NCBI GenBank assembly: GCA_963931865.1 | Contig: OZ007507.1 | Location: 12,500,932 to 12,564,931 of the forward strand | Length of the DNA stretch: 64,000 bases | Direction of reading: 5' to 3' | Origin: Axinella damicornis | Taxonomy: Eukaryota > Porifera > Demospongiae > Axinellida > Axinellidae | Shown: piece by piece, positions 1-12,247 of the stretch | Layout: each line of letters opens with the position of its first letter | How positions within the stretch are numbered: position 1 is the stretch's first letter | The notes under the pieces: generated by a model | The model's database searches: none | What the model was told of the DNA's origin: nothing | The model's input: only the letters and a program-made list of their open reading frames with translations | Program-made: the position numbers and the translations under genes

Positions 1-235
1 CGATTGCGTCCGCTTCGACTGCTGCTCCCCGATTGCATACCCGGGCCCAATGTTCTCGAACATTCTTCGCGGAGTTCAAGGTTCAGTAAATAAATTAAAG
101 TACGAAGGTCGCACGTCACTATAGTCTAGTCCCGCCCCACGAACATCCCACTTCCGTCACTCACAGACAGACACACAGACACGTAAAATATTGATAGTAA
201 ATGATGTTTTGATGCATTGTATGTATTATTTGCAG
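1..235. other. Kanadaptin intron, left edge
   Basis: No coding exon is evident. The segment about 95-185 (GAAGGTCGCAC..., GTCCCGCCCC, ACAGACAGACACACAGACAC) resembles 45717-46170, so it is probably a dispersed repeat. Confidence 0.45.
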
Positions 236-319
236 TCCGCAAACGCAAGATTAAGAACTGGGAGGAGAACGATTACTACGACAGCGATGATGACACCTTT
301 CTGGACAGAACCGGAACGG
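236..319 (+). CDS. SLC4A1AP: Kanadaptin exon (acidic box)
   Basis: The acceptor is TTTGCAG ending at 235 and the donor is GTATGT at 320. The exon begins with two bases of a split codon and encodes RKRKIKNWEEN, then YYDSDDDTFLDRTG, the most recognisable kanadaptin motif. One base is left over, which joins the next exon to make Val. Confidence 0.9.
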
Positions 320-3300
320 GTATGTTGAGAAGGTACAGCCTTTTTGGGCTCCCAGAACCGATGACCCTTCTAAGGTGATGCATAAGGTGTACGACTTGTC
401 TTTGAGTCTGCATGTAGAACTTATGATGTCTGAGGTGCACTTAAGGTTACGGGATACGGTATACTCATAAATATTCAAACTACCTTTGTCCCTCACGCAA
501 GAACTATAGCTAGAGACATGCAACAAAAACGATGTATAACAGCAATATGAGTACCTTCTAGCTGGTATGATCTTAGCACCTGAGTACAACATGCCAACAC
601 GGGCAGTGGCATCAAAGTTCAAGGTCGATTTGGCAAACTTGGCGTCAGATTTTGCAATCAGAAAGGGCTAACAGGCTGGCTTGGCAGCATCCATGGGAAG
701 TTTTTCAACTGACTGGAGGGCGGCTTGGAGCGGGTTCGCTTCGCTGCCATTGGAAAAACGAGTGATGAGCATGGCCGTGTCTGGGCTTGGCTATGAGAAG
801 CCCTTGGTTGGAGCTGAGTAAGTAATTTCTGTAAATGGACCTAGGAAACAGTCCTCTCACCTCGCAGGGCATGCATTTTCAATGTTCATCAGCTAGAGCG
901 GGTTAACACTGGCTGAGCTACTTTGTTGATTACTCGTTATTGAGTAGATGTGGCTAGAGTCTTCAGGATAGCTGAGATCAGTCCTGTGTGCAGTTTGGAG
1001 AACGAAAACCTTGACAGAACTGCAGTATATGTTTAAGTAAACTATAAGCTCAAAGATTGACCTCAATTGTAGTCTGATTGGTAAACAGTTCAAACTGCAT
1101 GGTCATCTGCAGGTAGGAAACCTGATGAAAATCTAGCCTCGTTCCCTGGCCCGTTCGTATGGGGCCTGGGAACAAGGCTAAAGAAAACGAGTTTTGTATT
1201 CCTCCCCTTAGCTACATGTATGAAGCCCTAGAATACATGTATAGGTACCAAGCCAGGCCATGTATAGCCTGACCTTAATTAACCCTTTCCTGAGCAATGA
1301 CCCCACATGATGTTTCAGTTTCATGATGTCACTTCCTGCAATGTCCTTGGCATTGCTTATTGATTAGTGGGTGTGGTTAGAGTCACATATCTGCTTGGCT
1401 GAAATTTCATCTGGCAGTTGTATGCAATTTTGTCATTGGGCTGATATTTTACTTGTGATGTGTACGTATGTGCTGTGTCACTAATGAACTAGCTTGTATG
1501 TCACCTGTTGGATGAGTGAGCCTGTGGTGGCATGTACCTCACAAGCCATGATTCGTGGTTGTCCAATATCTGCATGCCGTCCATCTTCATGCATCTTTTC
1601 TCCCTCAGTTGAAAAGAAGCGCAAACAAAGAATGAAGAAAGCTGGTAAAACGGAAGAGGTGGCTGAGAGCTACAACTCTCTGGTAATGCACTGCATTCGT
1701 GTCTGTCTCCCATCCTCTAATTTTACTATTACTAGGTGAATGCAGGACACTGTGGGGCGAGCGTGAGGAAGATGCATGCCACCAAGCAGAGAATGAGGAA
1801 TCAAAAAATTGCTGATGTGTCCGCTCGCCTAGCAAGCAAGAGCGCATAAGTAGATCGCCCGCCCGGAGTAAGAGCGTGTAACTTCCGGGAAATTCAAACT
1901 GGGCAAAATACATGAGTTGTACTAAATATAGCTATAGCGTGTCTAAACACTCTTGTAGTGATTCTTTCCGCCACGTGATAATTGACTAGAGCGGCGACAC
2001 TGTGGTCATTATTCTGTGTTGTTGTGCACAGCTGTGTAGTTCTGAGCCAAGTGACTGCAGGAAGCGACAGCTACCAGAGAACGCTCTGCTCTACGGCTGT
2101 GCTGAAGGCTAACCTAGTTAGCCTCGTACCCAGGCTATAACCTAGTCTATACTCGATCACAGTCACAACAACGGTTATTAATTGTGTGGATGTGCTTACC
2201 TGAGGCTGGAGGTGGAGGACGTCGACATCTGATGATCAGCAACGATCGCCACGGTGGGTTATAGGTTGAAATAAGTTCAGCCGGAGCTGAATTGCTGGCC
2301 ACTTAGATCTTCGCACTTCGCTAACGCGTTCACAATTACCACCGTACGGCTTCAGGTGCAACCGGATGTTCTATTTTTAGTACAACTCAAGTATTCCGCC
2401 TGCACCACTGACGCAGATTGCAAAGTGTGAACCTTTCGTTCAGAAGTAGGAAATTCCCCTTTCTTCCTACCACTAATTTGCGGAGTGCAGCAATGGCCTA
2501 ACAACATATATCACACATCTACGTGAATATTCTTGAATAACCCACGACCACAAACTATTATCACTCTCGTGGATGTAGCCAGATATATCCAGCATGAGAC
2601 TTTCATCAGTGATTTCAGACTTCCGGCAATGTCCTTGGTACTTAGATTCTGAGCCAGCAGAGAGGGTGGGACAGGGGGAGGTGGGTGGATGCACCCGAGG
2701 GTACAGACAGCATGGCCGTGTCTGGGCTTGGCCTAGAAAAGCCTTTGGTTGGAGCCGGGTGGGCCATTTATCTCCTTTGCACAAATAGACTGAGAAAACA
2801 GTCCTCCCGCCCTGTACAGTAGGGCCTCCATTTCTGGCAGTGAAGCTTTTTTCCTCAGTCTTGATGGGCAATGGTTCGCCCAGAGCCGGGACTATTGACT
2901 GCCCCTTGATGGGTGGGTGTGGTTAAAGACACAAACGTGTAGAGGATTGCTGCATGGTCACGTGTGTGGGGTTTGGGGACTGAAAACCAGATAGAAATGG
3001 AATGTGGTAGGTTTAATGCATGCATATGCTGAAAGAGACCTCCAGTGAATAATAATTTTGTGGCCTTAGTAAGTTGTTGTCTACAAATGAAAAATTCACT
3101 TTTGTCATCAAACTAAAAGCAGCTCTTCAGCTACTTTTATGCGACAGCAGTGTTTTTCTGTCGTCATAGTACGTATGTTGTTTTGCTCCTTTTCTCTCCT
3201 AACTGGCCATGAGCATTTTTCACTTTGTTGCTGGGAGTGTAATGTATGCATGTGGTATGCGCACATGTTCTCTGGCATAGTTGATGTCATTGCACGCATT

Positions 3301-6300
3301 CCTTCATCAGACATGTTACGTATTTGCACCTTACAGCAAACTAAACTTACTGAAGTGGAGGAAAAAATTCACTCCCTTGAGAACAAGCTTGCAAGAGCCA
3401 GTCAAGGTATGCAGACAGGCATAGCATCCACCATATCTTGTTTGTTGCCCCCCCCCCTGCAAGGAGGAAGGGGAGGGTGTGGTGTGCAGATGTGATGAGA
3501 TTACATATCTGTGCCTTGGATTGCGACCTGAAAGCCTGAAATTCTGGGATTGATGTGACCTGAAAACCTTCAACTACACTGTAAATCTGTAGTTGTAAAA
3601 GGGACAAGGGGAGGCAGCTAGGTAGGTTCTCTCTCCCATATTTTAGCTCAGAATTCTGTTTGGTTTGACGTGCATTGTGCTGTTTTTGAAATTGACACAA
3701 ACAGTATCCACTAGCTGTACCGCACGCTGCTGAAAACGAAGCTCCAAAAGACCTTAACAAAGCTCTCTAAGATCCGTAAGTGAAGCTTCTCAACTTTTTG
3801 GAAGCTGATGTACATGCAAACCCATTGCTCTTCGCAAGAAGCCTACCCCTTCTTCCAAATTAACTCTCGGAAGAAGCCTCCTGATTCGTGGAGGAAGCCT
3901 TCAGTTTTGTGGCAGAGCTGCACTCCATTCTGAAGGACAGCATCATCTTTTAAGACGTGTGCCTGCATGTAGCTGTCGTGTTGCTGTTTGCGTGGGGATG
4001 ATGTAACAACCAAGCCATATGGCATTACTTGTGAGAACCCACCCTTCATTTCTTCAGACAAGGAACTGTGCTGTTGAGAGTTTCAAATGCGGTACACGGA
4101 AGAAGTAATTGCAATGGACGTGCCGCGCCGTTGATGCTCAGCCTTCTTTGCATGGTAACAGCCGCTCGTGTAGAGCTTCCTGAAACGGAACCATCCACGT
4201 ACGCCCGTAAGCACTCGAAGGCTTGCCTGCATTGTGGACAGGGCAGTCGGGTACAGAAATGGCAGTGAGGTCACAGGAATGACCATTAACCACTGTAAGG
4301 CAAGCTGGGAAGATGTAGCCGGCTTTGCGGCACCAGCCAGACAGGAACAGAGTCATGCTGTTAGAGGTACTGGGGCAAGTTACAATGGGCAAGCCTGTTA
4401 TTGCCCATATGGCTCTCTGCCCAGTTCAAGTTGGTGGCAATGGTCCATGGCTGAAGACTAGTGACAAGCCTGTTGCAATACTTTAGCCGCATACCGTATA
4501 TATATGTACATGTAGCTGTAGATACATGTCATACCTCTCTTGCCTTGGTACGCACGCATACGTGCACATCCAGCTGAGAGTGCAGAATCAAAAGTGGATT
4601 CCCTGGATGCATACATGAGGAGTGTTGGTGATCACCTCGATAAGACGAAGAAGTTGGAAATAAAGCACAGTCTACACGATCTCAAGAAGGTGCAGTAGGA
4701 CATGAGTTCAGATATGAATATGTGGGAACTATAGTTGTGACGACCAATGAACAGTCCTAACGTTAAATGAAAGCATGTGATAGGTTTACTGGATAGGAAA
4801 TTGTGGCCTCATTCCCAGGCCTACCCTTTATTCTTTGGTTGGCGTTGACGAAATACACCAAAGTGGCAAGTGACTAATAGCAGGGAAGCTTAAGGCTGGG
4901 AGTGTTCACCATAAATGACGTCTGGTAGGGTGGGGCCCTAGCACAATGAAATCTAACCGCTGACCAAGTGGAGTTAGTCAGTATCTCAGCACCTGGATGT
5001 CCGATTGCTCTGAAATTTGCTCAGTTGCAAGGGAAAGGGAGCTGATGCGGCATTCAAATGCATTCATTGTTTGCTCAATGGCTTGATCATACCTTTAGTC
5101 ATCATTAAAAGGGAGCATGATTCTTGTGTGAAGCAAGTTGCAATTAAATTGTTGGACTTAGCGTGATCTAGGGGAAAAATTAGTGATACCTTTGAGAAGT
5201 ATGTTCCCAACATCTCTGCTGCAGGAAGAAAAGAGGCTTCAGAAGCTAATTGAAATAACAAAACCTGTCGACCTTCCATGTCTGATCAGGTACATGCATA
5301 CACGATGTTGCTGTTGTGGCATTGTGCATGGGATAATTCTCATCTGATAATAACAGTGGGTCTGTCATCTCATTCTGTATAGTAGAAACCTTTTGTCAGA
5401 AGTCGATGCACTTTTGGCAGTGTGTGAAATTATACAGATTGAACTTGAGCAAAATTAAATGGCAAACGTTGGCGGTGTTATTTGACTATCCTGCATATGG
5501 TAGGTTTGAACTAGGTAATCAATCACCCCTTAGTTGTTGTCAAATTTGCGGTAAGGTTCAATGCACTCTGAAAATTCTTGTTGCACGGTGTGTTTTGAAT
5601 CAGGGACCTCTTGACCCACAGTTTCAATTCTTTAACTCTTTACTGACCATTGGAAACTGCTCAATGAAGCATTAAGATTAAACCCTTCATATGGAGCATA
5701 CACTATGTAATACCCCTGGACAACTACACTTGTGCGTTTGGGTTCTTACGCAGCTCCGAAGGTAAGAGAACGGTAGATCTAATGTAGAACTCAGTTTAGA
5801 TATGAATCCATAGAGCTAACTTTGTGTCATGTGACCTCGTTAAAACTTTTGTGGTATATCACAACTTTGATACCACGATTATTTCGACATAATTATGTAG
5901 AATGATTTCTGGTATGATACATGGCTTGATCACTGACAATAAACTATTAATCATCAGTATTCTGAATGGTGGCCAAAATATGTTAATTGGTGACTAGCAT
6001 ACTCTGGTTACTGTGAACAACCGTGATGAAAGCAACCAGTATCCAGTGTGTACAAACTGTAGCCATGTTTAGTACCGAAATGGCTTTCGCCGACTAGAGC
6101 ATGTATATACGTCAAGAGCGCATAAGTAGATCGCCCGCCTGGAGTAAGAGCGTGTAACTTCAATAGGCGCCCGTGGTGCAGGCGGCATACTAGAGTTGTA
6201 CTAAAAATAGAACATCCGGTTGCACCTGAAGCCGTACAGCGGTAATTGTGAACGCGTTAGCGAAGTGCGAAGATCTAGGTGGCTAGCAATTCGGCTCTGG

Positions 6301-9300
6301 CTGAGCTTATTTGAACCTATAACCCACCGTGGCGATCGTTGCTGATCATCAGATGTCGACGTCCTCCACCTCCAGCCTCAGGTAAGCACATCCACACAAT
6401 TAATAACCGTTGTTGTGACTGTGTTCGAGTATAGACTAGGTTATAGCCTCGTACAGCCTGGGTACGAAGCTAACTAGGTTAGCCTTCAGCACAGCCGTAG
6501 AGCAGAGCGTTCTCTGGTAGCTGTTGCTGTCGCTTCCTGCAGTCACTTGGCTCAGAACTACACAGCTGTGCACAACAACACAGAATAATGACCACAGTGT
6601 CGCCGCTCTAGTCAATTATCACGTGGCGGAAAGAATCACTACAAGAGAGTTTGGACATGCTATAGCTATTTTTAGTACAACCCGTGTATTTTGCCCGGTT
6701 TGAATTTCCCGGAAGTTACACGCTGTTACTCCAGGCAGGCGATCTACTTATGCGCTCTTGATATACGTACAGTAATTGAACATGGGACTCAGAACAGCAA
6801 AAAGAGCTAAGGTACCAGGTAACTAACCACATGTATCTGGCTAGTGGGGGTGACTGTCATACACACCAAGCATTGAACGTGTAGTTGGTTGTTCAACCAA
6901 CTGTTATGTTACCAAAATAGTTGTGCCGATGGCTGGTATCTTGAAGTTCGCAGTCCCCCAACATATTTTAGGTGTTTACTTAGCCTCGTTCCCAGGCCCG
7001 CGCGCCGCTTTCAGTTGCACGAAAAAGCGAAGTTTCGCATGTTATATGAGCTGAAAATGTTTGGCCATTTGTCGATTACATAATGCTCATGTGAAGAAAC
7101 ATTCCAGGCTCTCCCCGCTTTTCCGTACTGCAAGCGACGAAAAGCTGGGCGGGGCCTGGGAACAAGGCTAGTGCTTACTATGACAACTAGTTGATCAATC
7201 AATGCATATAACAACAGAGTTCATGCAATGACTGCTCATACTTTCTCTTTCCTTTTTTGGAACAATCTAGACGCTACACATGGGTATATATGTTTCAAAA
7301 GGTGTCACTGAATTAGCTTGAAACTATTTGTACTCAGTGGTAATTTGATCAGCTCAATAACTTGTGCCATGCTCTTGCTGCCACCGTGCAAGGGTGTGCT
7401 CTGTGCATCCATTTCATGCTGCTTCGTTGACATTCTCTGCATGTATATTGCCATAGGAACTGCGTACAAGCAGAATTCTCAGGAGTATCATATGGAGGAT
7501 GCTATTTCCTGTTCCCTATATGGAACAATCCTTTGCTGCTGTTTCCCTTGGTACACACAAAACCGGACAGTCCAATAATGTGGAGAAAGAACTTTCCTTA
7601 TTGTTTTTGTTACCTCAGACCAATGAAGTATAAACTATGTACAATCCTTGCAGCCCAACCACAAAGACACCTCCACAGCAACAGAGTAGCCAGGGACGGT
7701 TTACATCTCCAGTGGAGAAGGCTCTAAGCCCAAACAGTGAACTCCCAACCACCAAGAGGCTTGAAAGTCAGCTGGAACCTGTCGACGTCAGTGTGGGTGG
7801 TGGTGATGGTTGTGTCAACAAGAGCCTACAGACCCATGAGAAGCATACCACTCCAGATGAGGAGGGCTGCTTAGTTCATCGAGGTGGACAAAGAGGCCCA
7901 GCTGCTTCCCCTCCAGTCTCCAAGAAGGCCAGACTTGTTGAACCCAGTCCACCACTCTCTTCACCCAAGATGCAGTCTGTTGTGAGTAATGAAGAGATGT
8001 CTCTTTGGTCTGACGTGACATGTACTGTAACTCTGATAATTGCTTATGCATGGCTGTAGGTGATAAGCAACATGCACCCGGTTACGTAGTACCGTATAGC
8101 GGGAAATATTTGCAAGGTTGAATGTTTTTCGTTTTTCGCGATCGGTTACCCACTCGTGAAAATTTGAACCCCGCATAAGTTTGTTCTGTGAGCATTTTGC
8201 CACCTGGAGTAGCTAGCTATGTCTCTCTAGCGCTACTTCTGACCTGTACAAGTACTGCCATCCTGCAAGGGACCCTTATTGACCATCGCCAGTCTCACAG
8301 TTGCTAGCAAAGTGAGCCAGCAAGTAGCTGCGTATCGCGCGCACAGTCGTGAGGGCCATAAAAATTCTAGCAAGATCTCGAGCGAACACACCGAACAGGC
8401 GGCACTGATCGCCATAGGCTTCCCTTCATATGCATGGCAATGCAAAAGTAGCCTCTTACCTTCGCTTCCACGTTGAAGTGCATGCTGAGTTCTCCCAGTA
8501 GTTCACGTGCGCATGTGAAGAGTAGAGGGTGTGATCATAGATCATGACCCTTTGTCGCGAAATTAAAAATCGTGAAAACTTTGTAAGAACGGATTTTAGT
8601 AAGATTCGCAACAATTTGGACCCACGAAAAATTCCCGCTATACAGTAACAGAAGTGCAATGAGTGAGGAGTGTAATTAAAGGCACGCCGAACAAATATTA
8701 TATTCAGCATGTGAATATACAGTTAGATATTGCATATGTAGGATTTGAAGACTTCTCCACACAATAAGCAAATGCTTCCTTCCTTGACCAAATGGACACT
8801 AGGTGGTCATCCTGGAAACAAACCCACAGCTTTCAATTTACAAGGCAAATTATGTCAGCTATGAACGTTTCAGGAATCTGTTCTAATAACAGATTTCATA
8901 TCTCTATGAAGGCATGATGAAAATGTCATTGGTCACTTAGTAAACTAGAATTTACGGTACATACATAGAGTATGTTGTTCAGTAATACACTTTCCCTTCC
9001 TTCAGGCTAAAACTACTCAGTGGCAAGATGACTCTGATTTTTCTTCATGGCTTCCACCTACTAGTGAGTTTAATATTGTGGCTGGCCTGATATAATTATT
9101 ATACCAAGTCCAAATATAGCTTCAGCAAGTGATCTGGATCACATGTGTACTGTTATTAAGCCCAGCTCGCTTATAAACATTCCCTCACTGGTAGACTCCC
9201 AGGACTCTTATTCAACTCTTGGCCCAAGCTACACTCTGTCATTCCCAGGAGCAAGTGAAATGCCCTTCGTTTTAAAGTCAATGTCATTAAGCACACCCCA

Positions 9301-11556
9301 TTTATTAATTATAAGGTTGCGGGCTAGTCGCGTATTATTTCAATTAGCGTGGTACACACGAGTATTTTTTTCCGGCTGTACTGTCAATTTTTGTGAACCT
9401 ATTGACCTTTTGTGGAAGTCACTTAGACATCGTGGAAAGTGTAGAGGCTGCCAGTGCCTGTCATGGCGTCGTTGTACATTTTGTGGGTGAAGTCTCTGGC
9501 TAAAGCTGTTGTTGTTCGGGCGAAACTTATTTGAACCACAGCCGAGTTTGACTGACGGAAGGACACCAATCCAAAAGAGAGATCCTGGATGTCCAGCAAC
9601 TGTACTTTGCGGAAGCGTATAGTTTTTGTCTGACCGCTGAACATAGTGGCAGTACAGAGCCAAGTGTAGCCTGAAATGTGTCCTTGAAGGTGATCCTTGC
9701 TTGTACTCGAGCATCCTGCTCTGGTTCCAAGCAGCTGTCCGTCTAAACTATACACTTCTGCATTCTACGAGAGTGGTACTCTTGAGCTGTGGTTGTCATG
9801 GACTTGTCAGGTATGTTTCTGATTTTATTCTGTGGTTTAAAATTGTTAGTAGCTTGTGTGAGGCTGCCTCCATGTGTTAGTATAGTGCTTCAGGCTGGTA
9901 TTCTATTTAGTGCACACCGCTCTGCGCATATGCGCCGAAAACTAGCCCGCGACCTTAAGATTGAGTACATATGTATTCTAACGCCCACCCCCCTATTGAT
10001 GTGAAAGTTCTGGCACAGAGTTGAAAAAGAATGAAATTGTATGGGCTCATTGCTACGTAGTACTATTCCGAGAGGATTTATTGAGCTTATTCGTAGCAAG
10101 GACAACAGACTTTAATGAAAAAGAATGTGTTATGAGCCCACCCTTTACAAATGTTTTGAGCAGCAAATGTTTCCTTCCTGGCAGAAAAGCCGATTGTAGC
10201 AATTTCAGTGTGCTTTAGCGGCCGTGTTTCATCTCAATGACTTCACGAGGACAGTTTCATCACACTCTAGCTGCAAGGACTGGCCTAGCGTTGATATTAG
10301 CAGCTATACTGCTGCTGTTTATACAGCTGCTCAATGAGTGGGCATACATTAATAGACGCGAATCCAGAAGATTGAACATTTTAGGTTGTTCTCTCGTCTG
10401 ACTCCAGCTATGAAATATCCAGTCACACTGTTACGTGTCCCAGTGGTTCCTCTTCATTCAGAAATTTTAACTTGTGAATTTATGCTGTAGGGCGATAGCA
10501 AAATTGTATAACTTGTTACTGCCAATGGTTACCGTTGAATAGAGCTCACCAAAGGCTTTGTTTCGGCATGTAGATACTATGATTATGAAGTTTCTCCAAT
10601 TCCAACCATGCAAATGTTCATCAAAATTCTTCAATTGCCAACGTTTCGACTACTATACTGTAGTCTTCATCAGGGCACACAATACATAACTGCAGGAATA
10701 CAGAACTTAAATACTAAAACAGTCAGACAGAGAGGCTCCATCTCCGCTTCAGCTCCATGGTGAACGGCGTCCAACGATATGATGTCATCGATGGTGGGTG
10801 GAGTTTGACGCTGGGCGGGTGTGGTTCAGGATAGCTGTCCAGCATTCGGGGATGGCACTTTTACAGCGTAGATTGAAGATGAGATGGTTGCTGTATCTTG
10901 CTAAAGTATTCGCGTTCTTCTCGTATTCCTGTACTAGTCTTGTCGTCCGGTTATCGTACAACTGAAGTCTAAGTACGATAACCGGACGACAAGACTAGTA
11001 CAGGACAGCTATCCTGAGCCACACCCACCCAGCATCAAACTCCACCCACCATCGATGACATCATATCGTTGGATGCCGTTCACCATGGAGCTGAAGTGGA
11101 GATGGAGCCTCTGACTGTTTTAGTATTTAAGTTCTGTATTCCTGCAGTTATGTATTGTGTGCCCTGATGAAGACTACAGCATAGTAGTCGAAACGTTGGC
11201 AATTGAAGAATTTTGATGAACATTTGCATGGTTGGAATTGGAGAAACTTCATAATCATGAATACTAGCCAACCAAGAATTTCCTTGAAAGAATGTAGATA
11301 CTATAGTTTGGTATTGGTGATGGCTACAGCCAACGTTTTCTATAGAAATTTGGAACGTATGGAGTCGCTACTAATGGGTCTGAGTACATATCAAGCATCC
11401 CTGAATCATGGGCGCTTGATGCATACTCTACAGTAGGTGCCTACTTTCTTAGATATACGCAGGTGCATTCACTAATAACTCACGACTACTTACTTCGCTC
11501 TCCTAGATCAAACTGGAGATGGTAAAACCTTCTTGAATGAGAAGTATGGATACTAA
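236..11556 (+). CDS. SLC4A1AP: Kanadaptin (SLC4A1AP), C-terminal part, 8 exons
   Basis: The spliced exons 236-319, 1609-1682, 3337-3406, 4574-4689, 5225-5289, 7654-7981, 9006-9063 and 11507-11556 join in one frame (about 281 codons) and end at TAA 11554-11556. Kanadaptin is a nuclear/cytoplasmic protein with an N-terminal FHA domain, first described as an anion-exchanger adaptor and later linked to RNA processing. Seen here are the family's acidic YYDSDDDTFLDRTG box, the following EKKRxxRMKKAGK segment, a coiled-coil stretch, the DSLDAYM box, the basic LQKLIEITKP segment, a low-complexity linker and the C-terminal WLPPTNQTGDGKTFLNEKYGY-like end. The FHA domain and start codon must lie left of the window. 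All junction phases agree. Introns are up to 2.4 kb and contain transposons. Confidence 0.88.
1134..1180. repeat. Short hairpin, TAGCCTCGTTCC family
   Basis: TAGCCTCGTTCCCTGGCCC is followed, after a few bases, by its near-exact inverse GGGCCTGGGAACAAGGCTA. The same termini occur at 6981-7170, 19327-19369 and 52233-52630, which suggests these short forms are elements with the interior deleted. Confidence 0.75.
1609..1682 (+). CDS. SLC4A1AP: Kanadaptin exon (basic segment)
   Basis: It lies between CCCTCAG (ends 1608) and GTAATG (1683). It encodes VEKKRKQRMKKAGK followed by an acidic stretch ending YNSL, matching the segment that directly follows the LDRTG box in animal kanadaptins. Phase is 1 in and 0 out. 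Confidence 0.9.
1837..2410. mobile_element. Truncated copy of the TCAAGAGCGC TIR element
   Basis: It begins with CAAGAGCGCATAAGTAGATC and continues as the inverse of the complete copy at 6112-6761, but stops near GTGGTGCAGGCGG (inverse strand) and lacks the second terminal repeat. Confidence 0.75.
3337..3406 (+). CDS. SLC4A1AP: Kanadaptin exon (coiled coil)
   Basis: It lies between TTACAG (ends 3336) and GTATGC (3407). It encodes KLTEVEEKIHSLENKLARA, a heptad-like helix at the place where kanadaptin has a coiled coil. The last base pairs with the next exon to make Ala. Confidence 0.85.
4574..4689 (+). CDS. SLC4A1AP: Kanadaptin exon (SLDAYM box)
   Basis: The acceptor is ATCCAG ending at 4573; TGCAG ending at 4585 would be an in-frame alternative that drops four residues. 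The exon encodes VDSLDAYMRSVG, equivalent to the DSLDAFM box of vertebrate kanadaptin, then a lysine-rich helix ending LHDLKK. The donor is GTGCAG at 4690. Confidence 0.87.
5225..5289 (+). CDS. SLC4A1AP: Kanadaptin exon (KLIEITKP segment)
   Basis: It lies between CTGCAG (ends 5224) and GTACAT (5290). It encodes EEKRLQKLIEITKPVDLP, which continues the helix of the previous exon and matches the conserved LKGLIKIVKPA segment of the family. Confidence 0.87.
6112..6761. mobile_element. Complete TIR element with 6-bp target duplication
   Basis: Terminal inverted repeats of about 47 bases start TCAAGAGCGCATAAGTAG and end with the exact inverse. TATACG is present directly on both sides (6106-6111 and 6762-6767). 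At 650 bases with no transposase frame it is non-autonomous. Confidence 0.85.
6981..7170. mobile_element. MITE, TAGCCTCGTTCCCAGGCC family
   Basis: TAGCCTCGTTCCCAGGCCCG at the left end and GGGGCCTGGGAACAAGGCTA at the right end are inverse repeats. The interior is a loose stem (AAAAGCGAAG against CGACGAAAAGC). Confidence 0.75.
7654..7981 (+). CDS. SLC4A1AP: Kanadaptin exon (low-complexity linker)
   Basis: It lies between CTTGCAG (ends 7653) and GTGAGT (7982). It encodes about 109 residues rich in Ser, Pro, Thr, Gln and Glu, including SPVEKALSP and SKKARLVEPSPP, the latter a possible nuclear-localisation-type basic patch. Poor conservation is expected here, so the call rests on frame, splice sites and position. 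Confidence 0.75.
8090..8647. mobile_element. TIR element, TACCGTATAGCGGGAA family
   Basis: It starts TACCGTATAGCGGGAAATAT and ends ATTCCCGCTATACAGTA. TA at both outer edges would fit a TA target duplication. The interior repeats TCGCGAAATT/TTTTTCGCGA-type subterminal motifs. Confidence 0.65.
9006..9063 (+). CDS. SLC4A1AP: Kanadaptin exon (WLPPT motif)
   Basis: It lies between CCTTCAG (ends 9005) and GTGAGT (9064). It encodes AKTTQWQDDSDFSSWLPPT, matching the conserved W(L/V)PP motif near the kanadaptin C-terminus. One base remains and completes Asn with the last exon. Confidence 0.88.
9313..9956. mobile_element. Possible TIR element with reverse-strand frame
   Basis: AAGGTTGCGGGCTAGTCGCG at the left end and ACTAGCCCGCGACCTT at the right end are inverse repeats about 645 bases apart. 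A reverse-strand open frame of about 110 codons (9423-9755) lies inside; I do not recognise its product. Confidence 0.45.
10575..11266. mobile_element. Large foldback element
   Basis: The two arms of about 240-290 bases are close inverse copies, from TACTATGATTATGAAGTTTC to its partner near 11265. They are capped by a 31-base exact inverse pair (about 10928-10958 and 10973-11003) around a 14-base loop. The left arm has about 90 extra bases. Each arm has the AACGTTTCGACTACT/GTAGTCTTCATCAGGG motif seen in many metazoan repeats. No transposase frame. Confidence 0.85.
11507..11556 (+). CDS. SLC4A1AP: Kanadaptin terminal exon with stop
   Basis: The acceptor TCCTAG ends at 11506. The exon encodes QTGDGKTFLNEKYGY and then TAA at 11554-11556. 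This is the highly conserved extreme C-terminus of kanadaptin (GQ(T/S)GDG(K/R)T.LN.K.GY), so both frame and stop are secure. Confidence 0.92.
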
Positions 11557-12205
11557 TGCAATGGTGGACTTATGCACTTGCACTTCTGTTGTTTCTGTAT
11601 GCAGTGTAGCTACTTGTGTATGCATTTTACTGCTGTTATCATATCCTGGATACTTCTTTTTACTCTTTGTGGCCTTAAGGAGAATCATTGCATATTGCTT
11701 GATTGTACTGAGGTGCTAAGTAGTTGTTTTTAAACTTGCTGTCTACATGTGTCATTTCTTGACAAAGTGTCTCTACCATCCGTTCATGAAATTATGACCA
11801 CGCTGGGACAAAAGCGCTCTTATGTTTCAGCATAGTAAAAGAAATTAGGACAGCCAAGTCAGAAATGTTTTTGTGCCTTTTTGTAGAAGTTTAATATGCA
11901 GGACAGCTGTTATAACATAGTACAGCTAAGCATGGCTATGTGTTCTGTAGGCACACTCAATGTGCACTCTGATACTACACGTGATCATCTGGGGGCGGGG
12001 GGAGAGAACGACATGTAGTTCAGCTCACCATGTTTTGTGTGAGGGTGTGGGAAAGTATGTATACTGATTGTAAACACTGTAATATGAATCTAACTTGGTG
12101 AAGCCATTAATTTTATTGATGCAGTGAATAGTTCATAAAGTTTATCATTATTATTGTGTTATGCTATAATTGTAATCATCATGTGCCAAGCAACGTGGAG
12201 ACACC

Positions 12206-12211
12206 AATAAA
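12206..12211 (+). promoter_or_regulatory. Candidate kanadaptin polyadenylation signal
   Basis: AATAAA lies 650 bases after the stop, in AT-rich sequence with T/G-rich sequence just downstream. It is the most plausible signal I noticed in the 3' flank. Transcript data would be needed to confirm the end. Confidence 0.35.
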
Positions 12212-12247
12212 TTGCTTGCATGCTTTTTGGTGCACATGTTACCATTA

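Noticed and set aside
1739..1850. Open stretch with GASVRKM resembling a ribosomal protein motif
   Set aside because: The similarity covers only a few residues and does not continue; the stretch runs into a transposon.
3717..3773. Possible extra kanadaptin exon (LYRTLLKTKLQKTLTKLSKI) before GTAAGT
   Set aside because: The exons at 3337-3406 and 4574-4689 join in phase and match the family directly; inserting this segment would break the frame.
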